Assembly (NCBI GenBank): GCA_030615605.1 | Contig: JAUWYY010000007.1 | Location: 62,001-126,000, forward strand | DNA: 64,000 nt | Direction: 5' to 3' | Source: a bacterium | GTDB taxonomy: Bacteria; Armatimonadota; Zipacnadia; Zipacnadales; Zipacnadaceae | In this document: piece after piece, positions 9,248-17,992 of the stretch | Position numbering within the stretch: the first letter of the stretch is position 1 | Layout: every line of letters begins with the position of its first letter | Translations under genes and position numbers: made by a program | Notes under the pieces: generated by a model | The model's input: the letters and a program-made list of their open reading frames with translations, nothing else | Told to the model about the DNA's origin: nothing | Database searches by the model: none

Positions 9248-10042
9248 GTGAATAACAAACGCGATCTGACTGCTGAATATCTGCAACAGCGACCGCTGAC
9301 GGCGCGCAACCTCCAGGACTTCGAGTTGTGCCCGCAGAAGTATCTGTTGTCGCTTTCAGTCGCCCCGGCCGAGGCTCGACAGTTTATCGGTGGCCCGGCG
9401 GCGCTGCAATGGGCCGTGCGGGGGACACTGATTGATTGCTACCGGCGCGGCGGGCCCCAAGAGATCAGTCAGCAGAATTTGCTGGACCTCTTCGAGCAGC
9501 ACTGGGAGGGTGAGCTGTGCGCTGACAGCCTTGAAGAGAGGCAACTACACAGTCGCGGTATCAGGTTGCTCACCGACTACCACCAGGCTCACCACCAGGC
9601 GCCCAACCAGACCATCGCTGGGGACCTGCGGCTGACTGCGGAGATTGCTGGACATGATTTCGCCGCTGTAGCCGACCGTGTGGATCGCGACGAGTCCGGC
9701 GTGATTACGCTTCTGCGCTACAGGACCAGCGCCAGCCCCCCTGGGCCAGGCATGCTTGCCAAAGATATTTCCGCGGGCCTGTTGCTGCTGCTGGGCGCCG
9801 ATCACTATAATGCTCAGCCGTGCCAAACCGCTATCTATGCCCTGCGCCCCCAGCGGCTGATTATCGCCGACATTGATGCCGACCAGCGCCAGCGCCTACG
9901 CAAAAAGATTACAGATCTGGCCGCGCAGGTCCACTATGCGCAGGACTTCGCTACCCAGGAGGATCAACATTGCCGCTGGTGCCGCTCCCGGACGCAGTGC
10001 CCAGCGTGGGCCTCAGCCCACTACCGGCGAGGAGAGAACTAG
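9248..10042 (+). CDS. PD-(D/E)XK-superfamily protein with Fe-S-type cysteines; catalytic motif apparently lost
   Basis: A 264-residue protein of the RecB/Cas4/AddB nuclease type. One Cys lies near the N-terminus (FELCPQKYLLSL) and three near the C-terminus (HCRWCRSRTQCPAW), the arrangement that binds a 4Fe-4S cluster in this superfamily. The nuclease core should read Asp...(D/E)-x-Lys. The equivalent here is VADRVDRDESGVITLLRYRT: the first Asp is present but the usual Asp-Tyr-Lys is Arg-Tyr-Arg. It is therefore probably a DNA-binding or structural relative without cleavage activity. It starts with GTG, and its stop overlaps the GTG start of the next gene. Confidence 0.7.
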   Translation: MNNKRDLTAEYLQQRPLTARNLQDFELCPQKYLLSLSVAPAEARQFIGGPAALQWAVRGTLIDCYRRGGPQEISQQNLLDLFEQHWEGELCADSLEERQLHSRGIRLLTDYHQAHHQAPNQTIAGDLRLTAEIAGHDFAAVADRVDRDESGVITLLRYRTSASPPGPGMLAKDISAGLLLLLGADHYNAQPCQTAIYALRPQRLIIADIDADQRQRLRKKITDLAAQVHYAQDFATQEDQHCRWCRSRTQCPAWASAHYRRGEN

Positions 10043-11004
10043 TGACTGGCGCAGGGCGGGGGACATTCACCTGGGTTGTTCTGTTGACGCTTTGTGTAGC
10101 CAGCAGCCTATCAGCCCAGCAAGACGCGCGCTTGGTGCAGGGCACCGACGAGCTGCGCGTCGCCTACTGGCCTGCCGATGAGGACCAAGCCGAAATCGCT
10201 CTCCAAGCCGGCACGCTAGCAATCGCGCGCCTCAAACACACGCTGGATCTGGAACTTGCTCAGCGTATTCATATTGATCTGTGCCACACGAACAAGGAAT
10301 TTGATGAGCGCACCGCCGGACAAAATGATCCCTGGGTGCACGGACGCGCCTTTGCTCGCCAGAATCGGGTGGTGGTCAAAGCCATTGGCCCAGTACGCAT
10401 TGGCAAGCTGGTTGCTCACGAGATACTGCATATCCTGCTCCGGCACAAGCTCGCTGAGACTGGGGCCTTTGCCCCTCGCTGGCTGCACGAGGGCCTGGCC
10501 AAGTATGCAACCGGAGATCTGCCTATGGAGGAGCGCCAACTCCTGGGACAGGCGGCCGCGGATGGGGAGCTGCTGAGCATCAACGAACTGGAGGCGGCCT
10601 TCGGCGGCTCTCCCCAACAGGTCTCGCTCGCTTACGCCCAAAGTTATACACTGGTTGATTACCTGGCTTCGCTGGAGGGCAAAGCAGGTCTCAGCGGGTT
10701 CCTGGAGGAACTTGGTAATGTCGGCGAGGTAGAGCGGGCGCTGATTCGCGCTTACCAGATGCCCATCAGCGAGTTGGAACAGCAGTGGCTGCGCCAGATT
10801 GCGCGCGTCTATCTGCCCCAGCGCAGCCCGCACATACTGGACAACTGGATATGGATTGCGATTGTCGTACTGTTCGTCGCCGCCGTCATCACCCGGTTGG
10901 CTCGCGCCCGGGCCATCCGCCGTCGCATGCAGGAAGAGGAGCGTATCCGCCAGCTTACTGAATCTGAGGTGTCCAACGCAAACCACATTGAGGAGGGATC
11001 GTAA
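10042..11004 (+). CDS. Membrane-anchored peptidase MA-like metalloprotease
   Basis: About 320 residues from a GTG at 10042 that shares its G with the preceding TAG and has GGAGAG 5-10 nt upstream; an in-frame ATG at 9970 lies inside the upstream gene and is less likely. A signal peptide (WVVLLTLCVASSLSA) precedes an extracytoplasmic domain with a gluzincin motif, HEILH, and a downstream WLHEGLAKY supplying the third zinc ligand Glu. A C-terminal membrane helix (WIWIAIVVLFVAAVI) and basic tail anchor it, with the catalytic domain outside. Substrate unknown; it is probably involved in envelope protein turnover. Confidence 0.8.
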   Translation: MTGAGRGTFTWVVLLTLCVASSLSAQQDARLVQGTDELRVAYWPADEDQAEIALQAGTLAIARLKHTLDLELAQRIHIDLCHTNKEFDERTAGQNDPWVHGRAFARQNRVVVKAIGPVRIGKLVAHEILHILLRHKLAETGAFAPRWLHEGLAKYATGDLPMEERQLLGQAAADGELLSINELEAAFGGSPQQVSLAYAQSYTLVDYLASLEGKAGLSGFLEELGNVGEVERALIRAYQMPISELEQQWLRQIARVYLPQRSPHILDNWIWIAIVVLFVAAVITRLARARAIRRRMQEEERIRQLTESEVSNANHIEEGS

Positions 11005-11006
11005 GA

Positions 11007-11567
11007 ATGGAATCGTTCTTTGCTTTTTTCCGCCGCATCTGGATGTCAGGGCTCACCACCCAGATCGTGCGCGCGATACTTGTTGCTGGCGTTTTCGAAT
11101 TGCTGGTGTGGCTGATCAGCCGCTGGATCCACCGCCGCCTGGGGCCAGTGCTGGTGCGGGATGTGGGCGCCGACCCCTCAGCGCGGGTACGGCGCCGCCG
11201 CCTGCTGGTGGGTGCTCCGATAGTGATCGTACGTATGGTGCTCTACACCATAGCAGTATTGATGATCCTGCGCATCTTCCGGTTGAATACCGCTGCCGAA
11301 CTGCTCCCGATGGGCCTGGCGCTATTGGCAGTGGGCTTAGTGGCAGCATACGGTCCTTTGCGCGATGCACTTAGCGGATATTTCATCCTCTACGACCACA
11401 TTTACAGCGAGGGGGATGAAGTGGTAATCGGCGAGCTGGCGGGAATCGTTGACCAGATAACCCTGCGCCACACGCGCCTGCGCACCCCCGACGGCCAACT
11501 TATCACCATTCCTCACCGGCACGTCGGCACAGTAACCAACCGCTCGCGGGGGAAGGAGCAAGAATAG
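11007..11567 (+). CDS. Short MscS-like membrane protein lacking the C-terminal domain
   Basis: A 186-residue protein with two hydrophobic N-terminal segments, a pore-like helix (LLPMGLALLAVGLVAAYGP) and the MscS beta domain (ILYDHIYSEGDEVVIGELAG, then VDQITLRHTRLRT and an IPH(R) turn). It stops right after the beta domain, where typical MscS proteins continue with an alpha/beta domain of about 90 residues. The gene starts 2 nt after the peptidase gene with a good ribosome site and is the last of the three-gene unit. It may be a minimal channel or a modulatory subunit. Compare the full-length MscS-type protein at 18070-19071. Confidence 0.8.
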   Translation: MESFFAFFRRIWMSGLTTQIVRAILVAGVFELLVWLISRWIHRRLGPVLVRDVGADPSARVRRRRLLVGAPIVIVRMVLYTIAVLMILRIFRLNTAAELLPMGLALLAVGLVAAYGPLRDALSGYFILYDHIYSEGDEVVIGELAGIVDQITLRHTRLRTPDGQLITIPHRHVGTVTNRSRGKEQE

Positions 11568-11713
11568 GGCTGCGTTCAAAAAACCTTATGGCGGATTGGC
11601 TATGTTGGGCTTATTCGGACTCGCGCTCAAGTCTGCTCTTCGCGAGCCACACTCCCCCCAAATGGAAGATGGCCTCTCGGCGTTGCGATTAGCGCACTTG
11701 GTTGGGCACGCTG

Positions 11714-13591
11714 CTACTCGCACTCGAAAACTATCTGCGGTCGTCTCATCATATCCTTGCTCCTAGCGCCAGAAAGCTGCCAGGAGACCCACGGGTCTCG
11801 ATCCTCTTCGACGAACTTTATCATGATGCCATTGTTCGTTTCGGGGTTGGCAAGCCAACGTTGGACCTGCGGCGTTATCTCGATCTCTGACCAACCCGTC
11901 TCATCCCCGAAGGGTAACATCGCGAAAGCAGCTTCCTCGAAATCAGGCATTTTATTCCAGTTGGTTCCTGGACCCCATGGGCCGACGACTACATACAGTC
12001 CGAGGAGGCGCTCCTCAGCATTTTCACATGCTAGATGCAGTGTCTTCTCCCAGTGAAGGCGAAGCGTGGCCTTCCCCAGTTCCACACCCTCCTCCAGGGA
12101 CACTTGGGAGAGGTCGAAGCGCAGCAGCGCGCGGACCCCGTTGTCGGCCACGACCATGTAGTCAAAATGCTCAAAGCTTTGCTCTGCCAAATATGAAATC
12201 ACCATGGTGCTGAGACCGTTGTTAGGCTTGAGCACAAACTTATTGGCCAGCTTGAGTTCATCGGGTCCCTGGGCAGGGATGGGTGGCAAGGGTTTGGATG
12301 CAATAGTGATGGCGGGCAGCACCAGGCTGGCGAGCATGTTCTCCCTGATGAGAAAAGATCCGCTGCGCATGTATTCGCGGGATAGTTCTGTGAGCGACTC
12401 CCAAGTGCGGCGCACCTCTGCTGGCCCTAACAGCCGCCCATAGTTTCCGGGTTCATAGTGATCAAACGGTTCGGTCACCGCTCCCTGAAGGTATCCTTCC
12501 TGCGGCGGCGGGTGTGCAAATACCACTGCTGCCTCGTCGCCGTGCCAGGAGAAGAACTGCTCCCCGCGCTCGTCCTGAAGCGGCCAGACATCAACGAAAC
12601 CATCCCGTTCCTCAGGAAGTATGTACTCTTCATCCTGCCGGGTACCGAAGCGGTAGAAGACATACTCCCTTTCTGGCGGGCCAGGCAGGGGGAACTGCGC
12701 TCCGCCAGAGATTGGCTCAAAAGGCACCCAGCCACGACCGTCAATCCAGGCTTGGGCGATACCATGGGTGTAGTAGGCGCTCCCCTGGGGTGCGGCCGGC
12801 ATACAATAAACAATCCGCGCAGGCAGTCCACAGGCCCGAAGCAAGGCTACCGCTGCGGCCGATGAGCCCATGCAGCTATGCCCGCCGTTCTTCAGCACAT
12901 TGGCTGCCATGCCTATCTTGTGGAACTGGTATTGGGCCTGCCCATTGAGACTGCGCATGAATATGGCGAGCCGCCGGATTATGGCTATGGCATTGGGCGT
13001 TGTGCCGACGGCTTCTTGGGCGGCAGACATGACTACTGGGTCGCGGCTATCGCAATTCGCGGTAGGTTCCAGGAAGGGGCGGACCTCGGACGGTAGTTCC
13101 TCCGCAGGCACAATCGGCACCGCCCGGAGAGGCTCTCCCTCTCGTCGCACCACGACGTCCCAGGTCAACTCCACCAACACCTGCTCGCCGGCTGGGACCA
13201 CGTCCACACGCCAGGTCCCGACACCGTTGCCCAGGTGGTCAACTTGGTAGTCGATCTTCTCGACACCAAGCGTCTCCCCTGTGGATTTCAGCCGTGCCGA
13301 GGTGAATTCTCTAATCACTGCTTGCCTGTCATCTATTACAGGGCAGCAGCGGCGGAAGGTGAATTGCGTTGCGTCACCTGTCCCCTCGTTGGCCAGCAGC
13401 AGGAAGTCGGTTACTCGGACGTGCGCGCCTTCTGCCCAAGCCCTGTTCCCGATGGGCAAAAGGCAAACAACGAGGAGAGCACAGATCATCAGGGCGGGGG
13501 CCCTGCTGCCCTTGCCGCCACGTGGATTGTCCGCGGATATTGACCGTGTCCTGGCGTTGCCCAGGATCGGACCGCTCGGCCGTAAATCCAT
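11714..13591 (-). CDS. Exported transglutaminase-like protein with C-terminal DNRLRE domain
   Basis: About 625 residues from the ATG at 13591, which has GGAAGTGGAG just upstream. A long n-region is followed by a signal sequence (MICALLVVCLLPIG, AWA cleavage). The transglutaminase core shows Cys in GGHSCMGSSAAAVALL, His in YYTHGIAQAWID and Asp in the same segment, the Cys-His-Asp triad. The C-terminal 170 residues (LLRFDLSQVSLEEG, then NNGIMIKFVEE) match the DNRLRE type of beta-rich extracellular domain. It is probably a secreted or periplasmic protease or amidase-like protein acting on wall or surface polymer. In-frame codons extend upstream to 13765 and encode a second copy of an N-terminal motif. 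Confidence 0.82.
   Translation of the reverse strand: MDLRPSGPILGNARTRSISADNPRGGKGSRAPALMICALLVVCLLPIGNRAWAEGAHVRVTDFLLLANEGTGDATQFTFRRCCPVIDDRQAVIREFTSARLKSTGETLGVEKIDYQVDHLGNGVGTWRVDVVPAGEQVLVELTWDVVVRREGEPLRAVPIVPAEELPSEVRPFLEPTANCDSRDPVVMSAAQEAVGTTPNAIAIIRRLAIFMRSLNGQAQYQFHKIGMAANVLKNGGHSCMGSSAAAVALLRACGLPARIVYCMPAAPQGSAYYTHGIAQAWIDGRGWVPFEPISGGAQFPLPGPPEREYVFYRFGTRQDEEYILPEERDGFVDVWPLQDERGEQFFSWHGDEAAVVFAHPPPQEGYLQGAVTEPFDHYEPGNYGRLLGPAEVRRTWESLTELSREYMRSGSFLIRENMLASLVLPAITIASKPLPPIPAQGPDELKLANKFVLKPNNGLSTMVISYLAEQSFEHFDYMVVADNGVRALLRFDLSQVSLEEGVELGKATLRLHWEKTLHLACENAEERLLGLYVVVGPWGPGTNWNKMPDFEEAAFAMLPFGDETGWSEIEITPQVQRWLANPETNNGIMIKFVEEDRDPWVSWQLSGARSKDMMRRPQIVFECE
13524..13570. repeat. 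Direct repeat, copy A (partner at 13683-13729)
   Basis: About 47 bp that read, on the minus strand, TRSISADNP near the N-terminus of the transglutaminase. Copy B starts 159 bp away and reads TRSISAENP in the same frame. The two DNA copies agree over GATATTGACCG and most flanking bases. Confidence 0.7.
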
Positions 13592-13682
13592 GACTCCACT
13601 TCCTTTCATTCTTTTCTTGCCACCGTATTGTACCACAGACGGCACGCTTGTGCACGGCATACGACGGCAGCCACCGTCAGCA

Positions 13683-13729
13683 GGATTCTCCGCAGATATT
13701 GACCGAGTCTCAACATCAGCCAGCATCGG
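13683..13729. repeat. Direct repeat, copy B (partner at 13524-13570)
   Basis: Lies upstream of the chosen start of the transglutaminase but in its frame, encoding TRSISAENP. The similarity continues for about ten residues on each side with interruptions, which implies duplication of a segment of about 159 bp followed by divergence. Confidence 0.65.
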
Positions 13730-13784
13730 CAGATTGCCTAAGCCACGGCCAAAAGCCTCATTCATTGGCTATTCTTCCTCCCAA

Positions 13785-13948
13785 CTAGAGTGAGTTAGGA
13801 TCGGGCGGGCCGTCGGCCCACGGGTCGGGAATTTTCAGGGCCTTGCACTTGTACTGCAGGTAGTCTTCGTAGCTGACATCAGACGGTACAATATGATTCA
13901 CATAGGGAATGTAACCGACCCGCCTTTGTCATCAACTTCGGCTATCAT
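13785..13948 (-). pseudogene. Small gene (about 54 codons) broken by an apparent one-base frameshift
   Basis: An ATG at 13948 overlaps the stop of the upstream oxidoreductase gene (ATGA). It reads MIAEVDDKGG in one frame. The next frame continues with VGYIPYVNHIVPSDVSYE and then DYLQYKCKALKIPDPWADG to a TAG at 13785. One extra G in the GGG run near 13919 would join both halves into one coherent protein. Either the gene carries a one-base deletion, or the assembly does, or translation slips. I do not recognise the family; the composition is protein-like throughout. Confidence 0.45.
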
Positions 13949-14841
13949 TCAAACAAGAGGGTGGCCCGACCCCTGGTCTGGGCAGACTTGGCCGCCGCCT
14001 CAATAAACGCGACAATCTCTATGGTCTCTTCGATGTCAAGCGGGGCAATGCCCGACTCGAACATACCCACGACCTTCTTGAGCAATTCCCTGTAGATGTA
14101 GCTAGTATCAATCGAGCAGGCCCGGACCTCGCTCTCGCACCACGCAGTAAAGCCGTACCCTTGAGCTCCCGCACGGGTGCCTCGAATACTGCCAATGCGC
14201 TCGTCCTGCCAGCGGCCCACCACAACCTCCGCACCGCCCTCATATGCACACCATACCTCCTGACAGCCCGGTCCCATAAGAGCATAGAGCGTCTCCACTG
14301 CGTGAATACCGTAGTGGAACAGGCCTGGATTTTCCGGGTGCAGGCTGGCCGGGCTGTAGGCCATCGCCCCCAGGACCTCACCGGCCTTGTCCTGCTCGGT
14401 CTTTAGTTGCTGAATCTCCAGCACATAGCGAAGCGACGAAGACGAAAACACTGGTACATCGTTCGCCTCGGCCAATTCCGCCAGCGCCCGAGCATCGCCA
14501 ACCGAACAGGTAAAAGGCTTGTCAACGAAGACGGGAAGCCCCGCTTCCAGAAACGGTCTGGCCGCCTCCAGGTGTTTGGCGCCCTCTTGGAACTCGATCA
14601 TCGCCGCGTCAATCATGCCGATCAGCTCTTCGGGGGCATCAACCAGCTCCACGCCATAGCCGGCCACGGTCGCGGTATACTCGGCCCGTGTGTCATCGTC
14701 AGTTACCTTGGAGGTGCCCGGAAAGCCGGCTACAATCTGGGCCCCCTCCACCCACTGCTCCTCTTCAATGTCTACATGATTCAGTCTCATAGTGAATTGA
14801 ACGACGTGTGAGGTATCAAGCCCAACTATTCCTATACGCAT
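13945..14841 (-). CDS. Gfo/Idh/MocA-family NAD(P)-dependent oxidoreductase
   Basis: A 298-residue protein with an N-terminal Rossmann start (MRIGIVGLDTSHVVQFT), a FVDKPFTCSVGDARAL segment carrying the conserved Lys-Pro that contacts cofactor and substrate, and a C-terminal alpha/beta domain. The family oxidises or reduces sugars, inositols and related compounds using NAD(P). The glycine motif is unusual (GIVGLDTSH rather than GxGxxG), as in a subgroup of these proteins. AAGGAG lies upstream of the ATG. Its stop overlaps the small frameshifted gene. The substrate is not predictable. Confidence 0.85.
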   Translation of the reverse strand: MRIGIVGLDTSHVVQFTMRLNHVDIEEEQWVEGAQIVAGFPGTSKVTDDDTRAEYTATVAGYGVELVDAPEELIGMIDAAMIEFQEGAKHLEAARPFLEAGLPVFVDKPFTCSVGDARALAELAEANDVPVFSSSSLRYVLEIQQLKTEQDKAGEVLGAMAYSPASLHPENPGLFHYGIHAVETLYALMGPGCQEVWCAYEGGAEVVVGRWQDERIGSIRGTRAGAQGYGFTAWCESEVRACSIDTSYIYRELLKKVVGMFESGIAPLDIEETIEIVAFIEAAAKSAQTRGRATLLFE

Positions 14842-14979
14842 GACTCTAAGACTCCTTTCAGCAATAGCAAACTCTCATATGGCGGCAGTCGGGAAGTTAA
14901 TTGAACAGCAGCCCCAACCAGACCTTCCTGACTGCAAAGAGTTTACGGTGCCGACCCCTGTCAACATGTGAAGCTTGGC

Positions 14980-15008
14980 TTGACAGCGGTAGCCTGAACG
15001 ACCATAAT
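14980..15008 (+). promoter_or_regulatory. Promoter of tRNA-Gln
   Basis: TTGACA (14980-14985), a 17-nt spacer and CATAAT (15003-15008) end 12 nt before the mature 5' end of the tRNA, giving a very short leader, as expected of a stable-RNA promoter. Confidence 0.7.
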
Positions 15009-15020
15009 AATAGTAACTGC

Positions 15021-15094
15021 TGCCGGGTGGTGAAGGGGTATCACGGCTGACTCTGGATCAGTTATCGGAGGTTCGAATCCTCCCCCGGCAGCCA
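15021..15094 (+). tRNA. tRNA-Gln (anticodon CUG)
   Basis: The cloverleaf closes with a seven-pair acceptor (TGCCGGG with CCCGGCA), discriminator G and encoded CCA. The anticodon loop CTCTGGA places CUG at 34-36, and the T arm has GTTCGAATC. It stands alone, away from the six-tRNA cluster, and is not followed by the 12-bp repeat seen there. Confidence 0.93.
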
Positions 15095-15295
15095 TTATTG
15101 TGCCTGCCCGGCAGCGGGCTGATACCTAATCTGGAATCGTCAGGTTGCTTGCTGCCAACAATCCCCGGGCTTGCCCTGGCACGCTTGCCTCTCCCCTATC
15201 CTCTATCCAGCACTACATAGCTTGAGTCAATCAGTTGCCCCGTGTATACTTGCCTTGCGCGCATCTACTGGTTTCCTGTACTTGCGAACTTAACA

Positions 15296-15691
15296 ATGAT
15301 AATCGGCATTGGCACCGACATCGTCGAAGTTGACAGGATCAATCGCCTGGTGGGCAAATACGGCCGGCGGTTCCTTGACAGGATATTCACTGCTGTGGAA
15401 CAGGAGGTTTGCCTGGGAGCAGCGAATCAGGGCCAGCGGCTGGCGGCCCGCTTTGCCGCCAAGGAATCGGTAATGAAGGCACTGGGCACCGGCTGGGCGC
15501 GGGGAGTACGCTTCAAGGATATCGAGATACCCTCCAGCGAGAAACAGCGGCCGCAAGTGCACTTGCGCGGAGCCGCCGCCGAGCGTGCCCGCAAATTGGG
15601 CGGGACCACCTGGCACCTGTCGCTGACTCATGTTGACCGCCTTGCGGTGGCATTTGCTGTACTCGAAGGGCCCGGCACTGCCCAAGCCTGA
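15296..15691 (+). CDS. acpS: Holo-[acyl-carrier-protein] synthase
   Basis: 131 residues from the ATG at 15296 (an upstream in-frame ATG at 15242 would add an unlikely extension). The start IIGIGTDIVEVDRI holds the Mg-binding Asp, and RLAARFAAKESVMKALG holds the second acidic ligand (Glu) and the catalytic Lys; LSLTH near the end is also conserved. The enzyme transfers 4'-phosphopantetheine from CoA to the serine of apo-ACP, activating it for fatty acid synthesis. The size is that of the AcpS family. The permease gene follows 28 nt downstream on the same strand. Confidence 0.94.
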   Translation: MIIGIGTDIVEVDRINRLVGKYGRRFLDRIFTAVEQEVCLGAANQGQRLAARFAAKESVMKALGTGWARGVRFKDIEIPSSEKQRPQVHLRGAAAERARKLGGTTWHLSLTHVDRLAVAFAVLEGPGTAQA

Positions 15692-15719
15692 CCGCTAAAA
15701 GAAGGGCCTGTGAGCTGTG

Positions 15720-16799
15720 ATGCGTCGGCTGGATCGCTACATCCTGCGCCAGTTTATTTTACCCTTCATCGTCGGCGTGCTCATCTTCGTGATCATTCTG
15801 CTGGGCGATGAGGCTCGCAAACTGAGCGCAATTATCGTGGGGGCGCGGGTCTCTCCGAAGCTTATTGCTCTTTATCTGCTGTACCGCGCGCCGCAGGCGC
15901 TGGTCTGGTCCTTACCGGTCGGCACTCTGGTCGGGGTAGCGATGACGATGACCGACCTCAGCCGCCGCCTCGAGGCCGTAGCTATGCGCACCGCCGGCGT
16001 ATCCTTCGCTCGAATATCGCTCTCGCTTGTCTTGCTCGGAACTCTGGCCAGCGGGGCTTCCTTTGCGGTAAACGAGTGGCTGGTGCCGGCCAGCAACGAA
16101 GCCTCCCGCCAGGTCTTTGAAACCATCACTCACAGTCAGCCGGTGGTCCGCCAGGAGTACAACCAGTTCTTTCGCGACGACCAGGGCCGGATGTTCTACG
16201 TCCGGCATATGAACGCCGACAAAAACGAGCTGTCCGAAATCGCCATCTGGCAAGCAGACCCTGCTGGCCAACTGACATCCATTACGGTCGCCCACAAAGC
16301 GACCCTCCACGGGGCGGTCTGGACGCTGGAGCAGGGGTATACAGTCTATCTGGACGAGCAGGGCAATATCAAAGAAGACGAGCGGACAGAGTTTGCCCGG
16401 CAGCCCATCAGACTTCACCGCGCCCTCCAGCACTACTACGCGGAGAAGCGCACGCCCTACGAGATGACCGCCGACGAGCTTGCTCACCTGGCCGCGACCC
16501 TGGCGGAGACCGGCCAGCCCACTCATGCGCTGCGTACCCACTGGCACTTCAAGTACGCCATCCCGGTGGCCTGCCTTGTCTTCGCGCTCATCGCCGCGCC
16601 GCTGGCCGACCGCTATGCCCACCTGGGCAGCTTCACTGGCCTGACAATGGCTATTGTACTGGTATTCTTATACAATGGCGTGCGTTCGTGGGGACTGGCT
16701 CTGGGGCTGGCCGGCACCATCCCTCCTATGCCAGCCGCCTGGGCCCAGAACATCATATTCGGGGCAATCGGGGTATATTTGCTGCTCACCCGGCGCTGA
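15720..16799 (+). CDS. LptF/LptG-family permease (YjgP/YjgQ)
   Basis: About 359 residues. It begins with the family signature LDRYILRQFILPF followed by a membrane helix, two more helices (YLLYRAPQALVWSLPVGTL; ISLSLVLLGTLASGAS), a periplasmic beta-jellyroll region (about residues 120-260) and three C-terminal helices. LptF and LptG form the membrane core of the LptB2FG transporter that extracts lipopolysaccharide for delivery to the outer membrane. Only one such gene is present here; partners must be elsewhere. The ATG at 15720 directly follows an in-frame GTG. This gene is good evidence for an LPS-type outer membrane. Confidence 0.87.
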   Translation: MRRLDRYILRQFILPFIVGVLIFVIILLGDEARKLSAIIVGARVSPKLIALYLLYRAPQALVWSLPVGTLVGVAMTMTDLSRRLEAVAMRTAGVSFARISLSLVLLGTLASGASFAVNEWLVPASNEASRQVFETITHSQPVVRQEYNQFFRDDQGRMFYVRHMNADKNELSEIAIWQADPAGQLTSITVAHKATLHGAVWTLEQGYTVYLDEQGNIKEDERTEFARQPIRLHRALQHYYAEKRTPYEMTADELAHLAATLAETGQPTHALRTHWHFKYAIPVACLVFALIAAPLADRYAHLGSFTGLTMAIVLVFLYNGVRSWGLALGLAGTIPPMPAAWAQNIIFGAIGVYLLLTRR

Positions 16800-16895
16800 C
16801 CAGGGTGGTGCCCCACCTGGCTCAGCCTCATTCACGTCAAGTGCTTGCGTTGCTCGCCTTGTGTGCCCCGCGTAAATGGCTGGGCTAACGCATAA

Positions 16896-17849
16896 TCAGT
16901 CCATAATATGTGGCTCCACAAAGCGAAAGTCACTCGGCACGTCCCTCAAGAGCTCCTCGGCGCGAGCTTGGATGGCCGGGTCCACCGAGGTCTGCCGTAA
17001 CAGCCCGATCTCAACCGTCGCCAGGAGTGCCTTATGTGGATCTTCATTCTTCTTCAAGTCGGCGAGCAGGTCCAGTGCCGCGAGTGTGCCTACCAATCTG
17101 ACGCCTTTGAACGGCTCCACCAGGTCGCTGTACAACCAGTGCCGGTAACCGCCGATCAGCCGGCTCAGAAACGGCAGCGCCTCCTCCTGACCGCAGTAGC
17201 ATATGGCCAGCTCGGCTGCCTCGCGCTTCAGCAGCGGGTTCTTGGACTCGAGCGACGACTGGTACCATTCTTCGAGAATCGAACTCAGTTGGCCGGCCTT
17301 GGGTCGTACGGTGATGGTCAGGTCACAGGCCGCCCGCGCCTCTTGCGGTGTTGGCCCAAAGCCTTTAGCCCCATCGTACGATACCCGCACGTTGTAGGTC
17401 CCGGCCTGGTCAAAGCTGACCCACTCGTTGAGCACGATCGAGTGGTGATATGTTACCCCCGAGGCCAGAGTAGCTCTGAAGATGCCGCTGAGGCCACCGG
17501 GGTAAAGGTCCAATAGTCTGGATTGATATCCCTGCCCGCTACACGTGACCTCCAGAGTCCGCCTGCCCAGGTGGCCCAGGTCTACTCTGATCGGCTCGGC
17601 CCCGGTGTTGCGGAAGGTCAGGCCAAGCACGATGGGCTCCCCCACCCTGTAGGTAAGGTTGTTGGCACTCCACACCTCCAGCCTCAAGGGACCCTCGGCT
17701 GCCTCCTGAAGCTCCGGCGCGATCTCGTCAACTGCCGGGCCATTCGGGCCCGCCAGCGCCTGGGGTGAATCACCAGAGCAAACGCAGCACCATCCCCCGA
17801 CTAACGCCAATAGCAGCACGATCACGGCTTTTTCCGTTGCCTTCCTCAC
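16896..17849 (-). CDS. Exported protein of unknown function
   Basis: About 317 residues from a GTG at 17849, preceded by GAGGTG at a good distance; an ATG at 17885 is an alternative. A hydrophobic segment (AVIVLLLALVGGWCCVC) ends in a Cys-containing stretch, suggesting a signal or lipoprotein peptide. Residues about 50-180 look like a beta-sandwich (LTYRVGEPIVLGLTFRN, GTYNVRVSYDG). The C-terminal part is helical with HEAT-like spacing (LLKREAAELAICYCG; LAALDLLADLKKNED). It is probably an envelope-associated protein with an Ig-like and a helical-repeat part. No enzymatic motif is visible. Confidence 0.7.
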   Translation of the reverse strand: MRKATEKAVIVLLLALVGGWCCVCSGDSPQALAGPNGPAVDEIAPELQEAAEGPLRLEVWSANNLTYRVGEPIVLGLTFRNTGAEPIRVDLGHLGRRTLEVTCSGQGYQSRLLDLYPGGLSGIFRATLASGVTYHHSIVLNEWVSFDQAGTYNVRVSYDGAKGFGPTPQEARAACDLTITVRPKAGQLSSILEEWYQSSLESKNPLLKREAAELAICYCGQEEALPFLSRLIGGYRHWLYSDLVEPFKGVRLVGTLAALDLLADLKKNEDPHKALLATVEIGLLRQTSVDPAIQARAEELLRDVPSDFRFVEPHIMD

Positions 17850-17992
17850 TACAATCACCTCACCCGACTTCCAGATTTCCAGCATCTATTAGCTTAGACC
17901 ATCAGCAGAATGGATAGTCTTGCGGGTTCGCAGACGCAGGTTCACAGCGCCAGTTCAGTGCCGACGCCCTGCTCCCGGGCCACTGTGTAGAT

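Noticed and set aside
9248-10042. Cas4 nuclease
   Set aside because: Cys placement is Cas4-like, but the catalytic residues are changed and there is no CRISPR array or cas1 in the window.
15095-15295. A second RNA gene or terminator between tRNA-Gln and acpS
   Set aside because: No cloverleaf, known RNA motif or hairpin with T-run could be found.
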